8,485 nucleotides of DNA from an uncultured Bacteroidota bacterium (lineage in GTDB: Bacteria > Bacteroidota > Bacteroidia > 2-12-FULL-35-15), in the NCBI GenBank assembly GCA_903833025.1, contig CAILDT010000082.1:1-8485 (forward strand). The letters run 5' to 3'. This document shows positions 1 to 5,716 of this stretch, in pieces; positions within the stretch are counted from its first letter, which is position 1; the number at the start of each line of letters is the position of its first letter. Made by a program: the position numbers and the translations under genes. A model generated the notes under the pieces. It ran no database searches, was not told the origin of the DNA, and worked only from the letters and a program-made list of their open reading frames with translations.

Positions 1-5
1 GCTCT

Positions 6-43
6 TTGTACAAATAGCATTTTAACGAGTGCTATTTATACAA
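6..43. promoter_or_regulatory. Operator-like inverted repeat at left edge
   Basis: Arms TTGTACAAATAGCA (6-19) and TGCTATTTATACAA (30-43) are complementary at 13 of 14 positions, separated by a 10-base spacer (20-29). The right arm contains TGCTATTTA, which fits an extended -10 element (TGn then a TATAAT-like hexamer), so the repeat may be a repressor operator overlapping an early promoter. A transcribed hairpin is the alternative. The symmetry is seen directly; the operator role is inferred from its place ahead of a phage early operon. No repressor gene is visible in the window. Confidence 0.5.
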
Positions 44-68
44 CGTCCTCATGTTGTGACTCCTACCT

Positions 69-94
69 GCTCCGTAGCGATACGGGGCTTTTTT
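69..94 (+). terminator. Intrinsic terminator with GNRA tetraloop
   Basis: An 8-bp stem (69-76 with 81-88, one G-T wobble) closes a GCGA tetraloop and is followed immediately by six T residues (89-94). This is a textbook Rho-independent terminator on the plus strand. It sits between the operator-like repeat and the first gene, so transcription starting near 40 would make only a very short RNA unless it reads through. That placement recalls early terminators in lambdoid phages that are overcome by antitermination. The alternative is that it ends an operon entering from the left. Confidence 0.85.
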
Positions 95-318
95 GAGGGT
101 TTATTCGCATGATTATTGAGTGAACTACGCGGCCTCTTAATACTAGTTGGGGTACCCGTTCGCCAAAGGAAGGTAAGTCGCACTTACTGAACGCCGGAAA
201 CAGTAATCAGCCGAATGAATTGTGTACACGCTTCATTCCTGTATAGCACACACACTTGTGCGATAACGGAAAAGCCCATGTGAACTGGGCATTAATAATA
301 ATTTTAAGGGGAAACAAA
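95..318 (+). other. Structured non-coding leader
   Basis: I find no convincing coding sequence here, but several inverted repeats follow each other: CGTTC (157-161) with GAACG (189-193), enclosing GTAAGT (173-178) with ACTTAC (182-187); GAATGAA (213-219) with TTCATTC (232-238), whose loop contains the palindrome GTGTACAC (222-229); GCACA (246-250) with TGTGC (257-261); and GCCCA (274-278) with TGGGC (286-290). GGGTACCC (150-157) is also palindromic. The stretch could be a structured 5' untranslated region, a small RNA, or a set of protein-binding sites. It matches no RNA family I recognise. Confidence 0.4.
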
Positions 319-585
319 ATGTACGAAGAAACTATAAATCCTTGGGAGCTGCATTCGCTCGCAATAACTGTCTTAAAAGAAATGATGCAAGAATTAGGTG
401 AAGAATTGAAAAAAGAAAATTTTAATGACCTCGCTTTGCTTGGATGCCTGTTCCATAACGTTTCTGTTCAAGCAAAATATGTAGAAGGAATCAAAGGAGA
501 TATTAAGGTTTTTGAAGATAAAAAACTAAATGAGATGTTAAAAAATTCTCAGCCTTCTATTCCTGACATGCCGTCTTATTGTTAA
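319..585 (+). CDS. Hypothetical phage protein, 88 aa
   Basis: I do not recognise this protein. It begins MYEETINPWELHSL and is predicted mostly alpha-helical, with a charged segment around residues 25-35 (GEELKKEN) and a Pro/Ser-containing tail. No membrane segment, signal peptide or metal-binding motif is visible. The ATG at 319 is chosen because AAGGGG (307-312) lies at good distance; an in-frame TTG at 256 would start inside the inverted-repeat region and has no ribosome site. It is the first gene after the leader and appears to open the polycistronic block, with 13 bases to the next gene. Confidence 0.7.
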   Translation: MYEETINPWELHSLAITVLKEMMQELGEELKKENFNDLALLGCLFHNVSVQAKYVEGIKGDIKVFEDKKLNEMLKNSQPSIPDMPSYC

Positions 586-598
586 TCGGAGAATAAAA

Positions 599-865
599 AT
601 GGCTATTAAATACACAGACTACGCGACTCAAACGCGTCAAGACTTTATCAAGAAAGAAGCAAAAAAGGTTTTCGTGCAACCCGTTGAAGAATACGAGGAG
701 TTCCACTACGAACCTGAATCAGATAGTAAATTCTTAATCATCATGATAGTGGGCTTTGTTTTACTCATGAGCCTGTATCTAGTCAACACCCAAGCCAAGG
801 CAGAAGATTGCAATGTTATGCCGATCTCGCCCATGTCGCTGGTTGATTCATGGGGGCAAGAATAA
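599..865 (+). CDS. Small single-pass membrane protein, 88 aa
   Basis: The family is not recognised. Residues 1-44 are hydrophilic and charged, with an acidic, aromatic stretch around 29-42 (EYEEFHYEPES). Residues about 45-62 (FLIIMIVGFVLLMSLYLV) form one clear transmembrane helix, followed by a roughly 26-residue tail with a single Cys at 71. Basic residues in the N-terminal part (KKEAKK at 18-23) would favour a cytoplasmic N-terminus by the positive-inside rule, but this is inference. CGGAG (587-591) precedes the ATG at normal spacing. The stop codon shares one base with the next start (TAATG), implying coupled translation. Confidence 0.7.
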   Translation: MAIKYTDYATQTRQDFIKKEAKKVFVQPVEEYEEFHYEPESDSKFLIIMIVGFVLLMSLYLVNTQAKAEDCNVMPISPMSLVDSWGQE

Positions 866-1050
866 TGGCTGCTGCTTCATTATCAATACATCATGTTAAA
901 GATATTTCATTCAAGCAAGAAACTTTATTCATGCCTGATGATTCGATGATTCGTTTAATGCGTGTGTTAGCAATCGACAAGAACGGTGATGTAAACGAAA
1001 TAACTTTGTTTATGACTGAGCATTGTCAGATTGAGGAGGTGCTTACATGA
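865..1050 (+). CDS. Hypothetical protein, 61 aa
   Basis: Unrecognised small protein, MAAASLSIHHVKDISF onwards. The pattern of alternating hydrophobic residues suggests a beta-rich or mixed fold, with no motif to identify it. Two in-frame ATGs exist, 850 and 865. I prefer 865 because it overlaps the upstream stop as TAATG and has a G-rich stretch (851-855) before it, while nothing resembling a ribosome site precedes 850. Its own stop overlaps the next start as ATGA, and GAGGAGG (1033-1039) near its end serves the next gene. Confidence 0.6.
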   Translation: MAAASLSIHHVKDISFKQETLFMPDDSMIRLMRVLAIDKNGDVNEITLFMTEHCQIEEVLT

Positions 1051-1193
1051 TTAAGTTTCTATTTGAAAGCCTTGCTGACTATGACTTTAGACGGAACAAG
1101 CCAGCAAGACGGATAAACAACCAATTTTACTTGGCTAGATACGGCAATCTTTATGCGATGGCTGAATCTAGCGCACATTATAGCAGAGGCTAA
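1047..1193 (+). CDS. Basic mini-protein, 48 aa
   Basis: This short reading frame starts at the ATG of an ATGA overlap with the previous stop and ends one base before the next gene. GAGGAGG (1033-1039) gives it a strong ribosome site at good spacing. The product begins MIKFLFESLADYDFRRNKPARR and carries a basic central patch (RRNKPARR, 15-22) and several Tyr residues, which could bind nucleic acid. No family is recognised. It is supported by ribosome site, coupling and exact fit between neighbours rather than by homology. Confidence 0.55.
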   Translation: MIKFLFESLADYDFRRNKPARRINNQFYLARYGNLYAMAESSAHYSRG

Positions 1194-1194
1194 C

Positions 1195-1815
1195 ATGACT
1201 ACTAAAAAAACTGGCTTAGAGTTGCTCAGAGAGCCATTCCCTGCCCACCAAATAAGCAGGCTACCAAAGCCTACTGCTAACCAAACAGCGGAAGTAAAGG
1301 CTGATTTTAAGAAAGGCATCCGGTGCTTACAATGTGGAGCCTGGCATCATAAAGACGTAGTGCATTTGGACTATGTTGGACATGCCGCATTAACTGATCG
1401 GCTTCTTGATTGCGATCCAACATGGAATTGGGAGCCGATGGGCGTTGATGCTTTCGGACAACCAGCTTTCAGCAGTCAAGGTTTGTGGATCCGCTTGACA
1501 GTCTGCGGAGTTACGCGCTTAGGTTTTGGTGATGCACAAGATAAGAAAGGCCCTAATGCTATTAAAGAAATGATTGGAGATGCTCTCAGAAATGCAGCTA
1601 TGCGATTCGGAGCTGCTCTTGATCTCTGGCATAAAGGTGATCTGCATATTGAAGATAATGAAATAGATTGGGAAGAATCATTAAAAGCATCTAAAAACAG
1701 GGCTGAATTTGAACGAGCTTACAAAGCTATACCAACTGATACTCGTCCACAATTTGCAGAGTTAGCCAAAGCAATAGGCGCTAAATATCCAAAATTAACC
1801 GAGGTGGCAGCATGA
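1195..1815 (+). CDS. Rad52/DdrA-like single-strand annealing protein
   Basis: The 206-aa product probably anneals complementary DNA strands during phage recombination. A conserved core runs from about residue 44 to 150: a CxxC pair (C44, C47), HLDYVGHAALTDRLLDCDPTWNWEPM (57-82 region), GLWIRLTVCGVTRLGFGDA (96-114 region), then AIKEMIGDALRNAAMRFG (122-139 region). The last element matches the Rad52-fold signature in which a G-x-G loop is followed by an A-x-KE-x-x-x-DAL-x-x-A-x-x-x-FG helix. I choose the ATG at 1195 over an upstream in-frame ATG at 1153, which lies inside the preceding gene. The exonuclease and SSB directly downstream fit a recombination module. Assignment is from remembered family pattern; a related phage protein of unknown function remains possible. 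Confidence 0.65.
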   Translation: MTTKKTGLELLREPFPAHQISRLPKPTANQTAEVKADFKKGIRCLQCGAWHHKDVVHLDYVGHAALTDRLLDCDPTWNWEPMGVDAFGQPAFSSQGLWIRLTVCGVTRLGFGDAQDKKGPNAIKEMIGDALRNAAMRFGAALDLWHKGDLHIEDNEIDWEESLKASKNRAEFERAYKAIPTDTRPQFAELAKAIGAKYPKLTEVAA

Positions 1816-2504
1816 TTTTACACATTGATATTGAAACCATCCCCAGCCAGAAGGCCGGAGCAGTTGAAGCTATCCGCGAAAGCATCAAGCCACCAGCCAC
1901 TATGTCAGTGCAAGCCACTATCGAAAAGTGGTATGCAGAAAAAGCTGATGATGCCGCCAATGAGCAACATCGCAAACAATCGTTTGATGGTGCATTAGGC
2001 GAGATCATCTCTATTGCTTGGGCGCTGGATGATGGCGAGGTTAATGTCAATTATCGTTATGATGATAACGAGGCTGGCTTATTACGCGCGTTCTTTGTCG
2101 ATATTAACGAACTAACAGATAAGTACGGACAAAAAGCCCACATCTCTACTTGGTCAGGGCATTACATCACCGGCTTCGACTTGCGCTTTATATGGCAACG
2201 CTGCGTGATGTTAGGTGTTAGGCCATCCGTTCACATTCCTTATGACGCTAAACCTTGGGACTCAAAAGTATTTGACACCAAGATTGAGTGGACTGGCATG
2301 GGTTCAGGGTCCGGCATTGGTAGCCTAGACGCACTTAGTAAGGCATTTGGGTTTGAGGGTAAAGGTGATATAGACGGTAGCAAAGTCTACGACTACTGGC
2401 TTGCTGGACGTATTGAAGAGATTGCTGAATACAACAAGCAAGACGTGGTTAAGTGCCGCGCTTTGTATAACAAAATGAATTTTATAACCGAGAGAATAGT
2501 ATGA
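1812..2504 (+). CDS. DEDD-family 3'-5' exonuclease
   Basis: The 230-aa product is a predicted PolB-like or DnaQ-like 3'-5' exonuclease that would use two metal ions to trim DNA ends. Exo I is HIDIETIP with D6 and E8. Exo II is GHYITGFDLRFIW with D123. Exo III is EYNKQDVVKC with Y207 and D211, so all four acidic residues and the Tyr of the DEDDy subclass are present. It stands alone with no polymerase domain. The start overlaps the upstream stop as ATGA and the stop overlaps the SSB start in the same way, tying it to strand annealing and ssDNA protection. It may generate the single strands used by the annealing protein; that coupling is inference. Confidence 0.85.
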   Translation: MILHIDIETIPSQKAGAVEAIRESIKPPATMSVQATIEKWYAEKADDAANEQHRKQSFDGALGEIISIAWALDDGEVNVNYRYDDNEAGLLRAFFVDINELTDKYGQKAHISTWSGHYITGFDLRFIWQRCVMLGVRPSVHIPYDAKPWDSKVFDTKIEWTGMGSGSGIGSLDALSKAFGFEGKGDIDGSKVYDYWLAGRIEEIAEYNKQDVVKCRALYNKMNFITERIV

Positions 2505-2884
2505 GTAATGTTTACACAGCAGTTTGTACAGTAACACGAGATTGTGAGGTGCGCTATTTGCCTAGTGGTGGTGCATTTTTAACGGTTAATGTCGCTAATA
2601 ATCAGGGCTTTGGGGATAAACAAACCACCATGTTTATTCAAGTGGCATTGTTCGGTAAGCGTGCCGAGGGCAACCTGAAAGACTACTTGCTAAAAGGCCA
2701 GCAAGTGAATATTTCTGGCGAACTAAAGCAAACCGAGTACCAAGCGAAAGATGGCACGACTAAGACAAGTCTGGAACTCAATGCCAACATTATTGATTTA
2801 GTAGGCGGCAGAAAAGAAAACGCCCCAGCCAGACAAGCTGCGCCTAAAGCTGATGTTGATTATGATGACGATATCCCTTTCTAA
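2501..2884 (+). CDS. ssb: Single-stranded DNA-binding protein
   Basis: The 127-aa product has an OB-fold over about residues 1-105, with recognisable SSB elements such as FLTVNVANN, FIQVALFGKRAE, YLLKGQQVNISGELK and SLELNANIIDLVGG. A short linker with Ala/Pro/Lys follows, ending in the acidic tip DDDIPF, which in SSB proteins recruits replication and repair partners. It is shorter than chromosomal SSB (around 178 residues in E. coli) mainly in the linker, as is usual for phage SSBs. It would coat ssDNA made by the upstream exonuclease and presented to the annealing protein. ATGA overlap with the exonuclease. Confidence 0.95.
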   Translation: MSNVYTAVCTVTRDCEVRYLPSGGAFLTVNVANNQGFGDKQTTMFIQVALFGKRAEGNLKDYLLKGQQVNISGELKQTEYQAKDGTTKTSLELNANIIDLVGGRKENAPARQAAPKADVDYDDDIPF

Positions 2885-2889
2885 AATAC

Positions 2890-3222
2890 ATGGTAGATCA
2901 CAGAAAGTTTATATCACGACTAGAAACAGCCGCTCTTTTTAATTGCCACAAAGCAACGATTGAGCGGTGGGAATCAGAAGGTAAGCTGCCGGTTAAATCA
3001 GTCATGATCGGATGCATCTGTTACTACAACAGAGCCGAGATATTGAAGTTCCGTGAAACCAAAGAAAAAGCCAAGTGTGGAAGGGTGACTGGTTTTAAAG
3101 TGACTGGCTATAAAAAAGGCGACACTGATTTGATACTTGGGAAAGTAAGTAATGTTGATTATTTCTCTAGTCAGAATCGGTTGAACATCAACATTAATTT
3201 TAATGAGCTTAATTATTTATGA
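2890..3222 (+). CDS. Helix-turn-helix DNA-binding protein, 110 aa
   Basis: Residues about 8-55 look like a winged HTH of the MerR/AlpA/excisionase (HTH_17) type: ISRLETAALFNCHKATIERWESEGKLP supplies the two helices and the typical RW-x-x-x-G-x-LP turn, and VMIGCICYYNRAEILKF the wing with the usual YYNRAEI element. The C-terminal half (60-110) is lysine-rich then Asn-rich and has no visible domain. It may be a regulator or a recombination-directionality-type protein. No clear Shine-Dalgarno precedes the ATG; translation probably restarts from the SSB stop five bases upstream. ATGA overlap with the next gene. Confidence 0.65.
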   Translation: MVDHRKFISRLETAALFNCHKATIERWESEGKLPVKSVMIGCICYYNRAEILKFRETKEKAKCGRVTGFKVTGYKKGDTDLILGKVSNVDYFSSQNRLNININFNELNYL

Positions 3223-3359
3223 CTCTATTTATAAAAACAAGACGAGTTAAATGTCCAAAATGCTCCCTATTCTTTTTAACTGACTCACGCTCAAGAAAGA
3301 ACTGTGAGACTTGTAGCCCGCCATTCATGCAAAGACAAGGTTTTTTGAAAATATCATGA
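3219..3359 (+). CDS. Zinc-ribbon mini-protein, 46 aa
   Basis: The small product has two Cys pairs, C12-P-K-C15 and C29-E-T-C32, spaced as in a zinc ribbon, within a basic protein (TRRVK, SRSRK). This suggests a nucleic-acid-binding or protein-binding zinc knuckle. It starts in an ATGA overlap with the HTH gene and ends in another ATGA overlap with the following gene, strong positional support for a real gene despite its size. No specific family can be named. Confidence 0.6.
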   Translation: MTLFIKTRRVKCPKCSLFFLTDSRSRKNCETCSPPFMQRQGFLKIS

Positions 3360-3523
3360 AACTCTATAACTTACCCAGAGATACTTTTTTCACTATTCAA
3401 GAAGATGAATCTAACACGGTTTACTTCTTAGAAAATCTGGATGGCATGTTCAGTTATTGCAAGAACGAGGCTGGGGATGTCATTCACTTTTCAGCAAGTT
3501 TGGAGGTTGATATTTATGAGTAA
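3356..3523 (+). CDS. Hypothetical protein, 55 aa
   Basis: Unrecognised product beginning MKLYNLPRDTFFTI. The alternation of hydrophobic and polar residues (TVYFLEN, VIHFSASLEVDIY) suggests a small beta-sheet protein. It is linked by ATGA to the zinc-ribbon gene and its last codons overlap the start of the first array paralogue by eight bases. The ribosome site GGAGG (3502-3506) of that paralogue lies inside this gene. Confidence 0.55.
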   Translation: MKLYNLPRDTFFTIQEDESNTVYFLENLDGMFSYCKNEAGDVIHFSASLEVDIYE

Positions 3524-4154
3524 AAATATAATAGAAATTGCCTTAAATGCTGGATTTCTAAACACGTCAAACGGTTTAGAATCGCCATTTATTGAAGGTG
3601 AGGATTTAACAGATAACCTGAAATTATTTGCAAGTTTACTCCTCGCCCAACCTGAGCAAGAGCCTGTGGCTTGGAAAGTAATAGATGAAACCAACGGGGA
3701 GTATATGTTTTCTAGGGTTAAGCCGATGGAACGAGCATACAAATATGATGTAGTTATTCCACTCTACCTAGCACCGCCAAAACCTTTAACGCCACGACAA
3801 GGGTTAGAAGAATATAAAAGAGGTTATGACAAAGGGTGGAAAGCTTGTAAGTATTGTTACACAAATGAAGAATTACGAGAAGGTGTTGTTGGGTATCTAT
3901 ATAAACAGATGGATTGTCACGGGGAATGGGCAACAATATTTAAAGTCGATAAGCCTTACATCACATGGCATGACATTAAGGATATTGTTCCTGTCTACAC
4001 CACACAACCAAAACGTGAGCCTTTGAGCATACAAGAAATATACGACCTCGACAAGTACTCTCATCAACCTTTTGCAATATATAATGTGAGAGAATGTATT
4101 AGCTGGATAAGAAAGGTAGAAAAAGCACACGGCATAACTGGAGGTGGGGAATGA
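3516..4154 (+). CDS. Array paralogue 1: longest modular protein, 212 aa
   Basis: First and largest of six related tandem genes, function unknown. Modules in order: a divergent N-terminus (1-40) lacking the ERELL motif of its siblings; LLLAQPEQ (41-48); an EPVAW...IPLYLAPPK segment (49-89); PLTPRQGLEEYKRGY (90-104); a second, degenerate copy of the VAW/PLY segment ending VPVYTTQPKREPL (158-170); and a tail ending VEKAHGITGGGE. The second copy suggests internal duplication. A C-x-x-C (C111, C114) lies in the middle. The ATG at 3516 is supported by GGAGG nine bases upstream; an in-frame start at 3441 lies within the previous gene. VAW/PLY/APP-type segments recur in uncharacterised phage early proteins, from memory. 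Confidence 0.75.
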   Translation: MSKNIIEIALNAGFLNTSNGLESPFIEGEDLTDNLKLFASLLLAQPEQEPVAWKVIDETNGEYMFSRVKPMERAYKYDVVIPLYLAPPKPLTPRQGLEEYKRGYDKGWKACKYCYTNEELREGVVGYLYKQMDCHGEWATIFKVDKPYITWHDIKDIVPVYTTQPKREPLSIQEIYDLDKYSHQPFAIYNVRECISWIRKVEKAHGITGGGE

Positions 4155-4606
4155 GTAAAGAAAGAGAGTTGTTAGAACGAGTAATGTACAGGATTCCTTC
4201 AGCAGTAATATCTGAACACGACTTAGATTTTGTTGATGATATTAAAGCAATCCTCGCCCAACCTGAGCAGACTGAGCAAGAACCTGTGGCTTGGATGTAT
4301 GAGTGGCATGAGGGTGATACCGAATCGACTAGCACTTATTGCGGTAGTGAAAAACCATTTCAAGAAGATGAGGTGAAGCCGTTTAACTTAAGACCTCTTT
4401 ACGAACACCCAAACCGCAATGAATTAACACCACGACAAGGGTTAGCAGAATATAAGAAAGGTTATGCACATGCAGAGCTTGATTTAAAACGTGAGCCTTT
4501 GCGCCCACTTCAACTGCTAAAGCTAATGAATAAATATGAGCTTAGAATTGATTTAATGAGGGCTGTAGAAAAATATCACGGCATTATTGGAGTAGATGAT
4601 GAGTAA
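4151..4606 (+). CDS. Array paralogue 2: full set of modules, 151 aa
   Basis: This carries every module in one copy: MSKERELLER (1-10), ILAQPEQ (34-40), QEPVAWMYEW...LRPLYEHP (43-87), ELTPRQGLAEYKKGYAHAELDLKREPL (91-117 region), then a tail with VEKYHGIIGVDDE (139-151). The product is soluble and acidic, with no membrane segment or known catalytic motif. The start overlaps the stop of paralogue 1 as ATGA, preceded by GGAGGTGGGG (4140-4149). The C-terminal GVDDE is encoded by the same bases that give the next gene its ribosome site and start. Confidence 0.75.
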   Translation: MSKERELLERVMYRIPSAVISEHDLDFVDDIKAILAQPEQTEQEPVAWMYEWHEGDTESTSTYCGSEKPFQEDEVKPFNLRPLYEHPNRNELTPRQGLAEYKKGYAHAELDLKREPLRPLQLLKLMNKYELRIDLMRAVEKYHGIIGVDDE

Positions 4607-4838
4607 AGAAAGAGAGTTGTTGAATAGGTCTCGATATAATTTAGATAGGGAGTATTGTGCAGACCTTATAGATGAAATACAAGAACTACTCGCCCAACCT
4701 GAGCAGACTAAACGCAGCCCGTTAACTGAAGCTGAGATAAGTAAAACATTAAAACTTAGCAGACGATCTACAGAATGGGATTATGGTTTTGAAGCAGGGG
4801 TAGGCTTTGCAGAAGAATTCCACGGTATTGAATTATGA
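4599..4838 (+). CDS. Array paralogue 3: minimal form, 79 aa
   Basis: Shortest array member. It keeps only the N-terminal module (MSKERELLNR, 1-10), LLAQPEQ (30-36) and the C-terminal tail (YGFEAGVGFAEEFHGIEL, 62-79), with both central segments absent. The first 23 bases are identical to those of paralogue 2 (4599-4621 versus 4151-4173). Two adjacent ATGs exist; I choose 4599 because GGAG (4589-4592) is then six bases away and the product matches its siblings, while 4596 would add one Met. Function unknown. Its stop overlaps the next start as ATGA. Confidence 0.7.
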   Translation: MSKERELLNRSRYNLDREYCADLIDEIQELLAQPEQTKRSPLTEAEISKTLKLSRRSTEWDYGFEAGVGFAEEFHGIEL

Positions 4839-5032
4839 AAATTATAGAGGGTAATTATTATAAAAGAAGGGACGGGGAAATAGTCGGTCCACTGGTTAGA
4901 TTAAATGGTGGAGACTTTTATTGGACAATACATAAACCGAACACCAGTTATACGATTGGTGGAAGAATATCATTGACGTTGGCAGACTTTGACGATCGTG
5001 ATTTAGTTGAGGAGGTGAGTGATGAGTCTTGA
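4835..5032 (+). CDS. Hypothetical phage protein, 65 aa
   Basis: Unrelated to the flanking paralogues. It begins MKIIEGNYYKRRDGEIVGPL and continues RLNGGDFYWTIHKPN. The Y-x-x-RDG-x-x-VGPL segment followed by an aromatic strand is a pattern I have seen in small uncharacterised phage proteins, and suggests a compact beta-rich fold. The end is acidic (DDRDLVEEVSDES). It is linked by ATGA to paralogue 3 and overlaps paralogue 4 by eleven bases; its coding sequence contains the GGAGG (5011-5015) used by paralogue 4. Confidence 0.65.
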   Translation: MKIIEGNYYKRRDGEIVGPLVRLNGGDFYWTIHKPNTSYTIGGRISLTLADFDDRDLVEEVSDES

Positions 5033-5384
5033 AAGAGAATTACTACAAAGATGCTTAGATGAGTTTGACTACAAAGGAGTAGCTTGTAATGAGTTATGTA
5101 TTGATATAAATAAACTCCTCGCCCAACCTGAGCCTGAGCCTGAGCCTGAGCCTGTGGCTTGGTTAGTTAAAGATAATGATACTGAAGAAGAAGAGTTAAT
5201 GTGGGTCGAGCCTACTTTACATAAAAGCACACCTCTATACACAGCACCACCAAAACGTGAGCCTATAGAAGATGGAGAGCTAGAAGTCTGGTATAGCCAA
5301 CATACTTGGGCAATGGATAAACAAGAGTATATGTGGGGATTTCGTGATGCTGAGAAATATTACGGTATTGGGGGTGGGAAATGA
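5022..5384 (+). CDS. Array paralogue 4 with Pro-Glu repeat hinge, 120 aa
   Basis: Modules: MSLERELLQR (1-10), KLLAQPE (31-37), a (PE)n run at 36-43, PVAWLV...TPLYTAPPKREPI (44-82), and a tail with GFRDAEKYYGIGGGK (106-120). The TPRQGLEEYKRGY module is absent. The PE run is encoded by four tandem CCTGAG hexamers (5127-5150), so copy changes would keep the frame. Start at the ATG at 5022, six bases after GGAGG (5011-5015); a GTG at 5019 is less likely. Function unknown; the VAW/PLY/APP segment is shared with paralogues 1 and 2. Confidence 0.75.
   Translation: MSLERELLQRCLDEFDYKGVACNELCIDINKLLAQPEPEPEPEPVAWLVKDNDTEEEELMWVEPTLHKSTPLYTAPPKREPIEDGELEVWYSQHTWAMDKQEYMWGFRDAEKYYGIGGGK
5127..5150 (+). 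repeat. In-frame hexanucleotide repeat (CCTGAG)x4
   Basis: Four perfect tandem copies of CCTGAG encode Pro-Glu dipeptides between the LAQPE and PVAW elements of paralogue 4, followed by a near copy CCTGTG. Paralogues 1 and 2 have CCTGAG-CAAGAG-type sequence at the same place, so the run probably arose by slippage or replacement there. Copy-number change would alter hinge length by two residues without a frameshift. Confidence 0.9.
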
Positions 5385-5716
5385 GTAAAGAAAGAGATTT
5401 ACTTAAAAGGTTGGCGGAAAAGGATATGGTGCGGTATTACTACGGCTCTTTAGTAAACGAAATTAAAGAACTCCTCGCCCAAACTGAGCAAGAACCTTTA
5501 ACACCTCGACAAGGTTTGGAAGAGTATAAAAGAGGTTATGCACAAGCAGAGCTTGATTTAAAACGTGAGCCTTTGAGTGAAGAAGAATCATACCATGAGG
5601 CTAAAAGGCTTTATGAGGCTGAAGATGGCTTATGGTATGAAGATGGTTTCGTTGATGGTTTAAAGTTCGCAGAGAAGATGCACGGCATAACTGGAGTAGA
5701 TGATGAACATTGTTGA
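5381..5716 (+). CDS. Array paralogue 5, 111 aa
   Basis: Modules: MSKERDLLKR (1-10), KELLAQTEQ (29-37), EPLTPRQGLEEYKRGYAQAELDLKREPL (38-65 region), then a tail with YEDGFVDGLKFAEKMHGITGVDDEHC (86-111 region). The VAW/PLY segment is missing, complementing paralogue 4, which lacks the TPRQ segment. Its TPRQ segment is identical to that of paralogue 1 over PLTPRQGLEEYKRGY, with only synonymous codon differences, and shares 30 identical bases with paralogue 2 (5546-5575 versus 4472-4501). Start by ATGA overlap with paralogue 4 and a G-rich ribosome site (5370-5378). Function unknown. Confidence 0.75.
   Translation: MSKERDLLKRLAEKDMVRYYYGSLVNEIKELLAQTEQEPLTPRQGLEEYKRGYAQAELDLKREPLSEEESYHEAKRLYEAEDGLWYEDGFVDGLKFAEKMHGITGVDDEHC

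Noticed and set aside
256..318. Upstream TTG start extending the first gene by 21 codons
   Set aside because: It lies within the inverted-repeat leader, has no ribosome site, and the ATG at 319 has a good one.
95..318. tRNA or tRNA remnant in the left leader
   Set aside because: The inverted repeats do not form a cloverleaf and no T-loop GTTCGANTC-type motif is present.
1059..1319. Minus-strand 86-aa open frame with hydrophobic stretches
   Set aside because: It overlaps two well-supported plus-strand genes and has no ribosome site or family pattern.
3754..4335. Several open frames on the minus strand and one in another plus frame across paralogues 1 and 2
   Set aside because: They are shadows of the paralogue coding sequences; the repeated LAQPE and VAW segments produce similar-looking shadow peptides.
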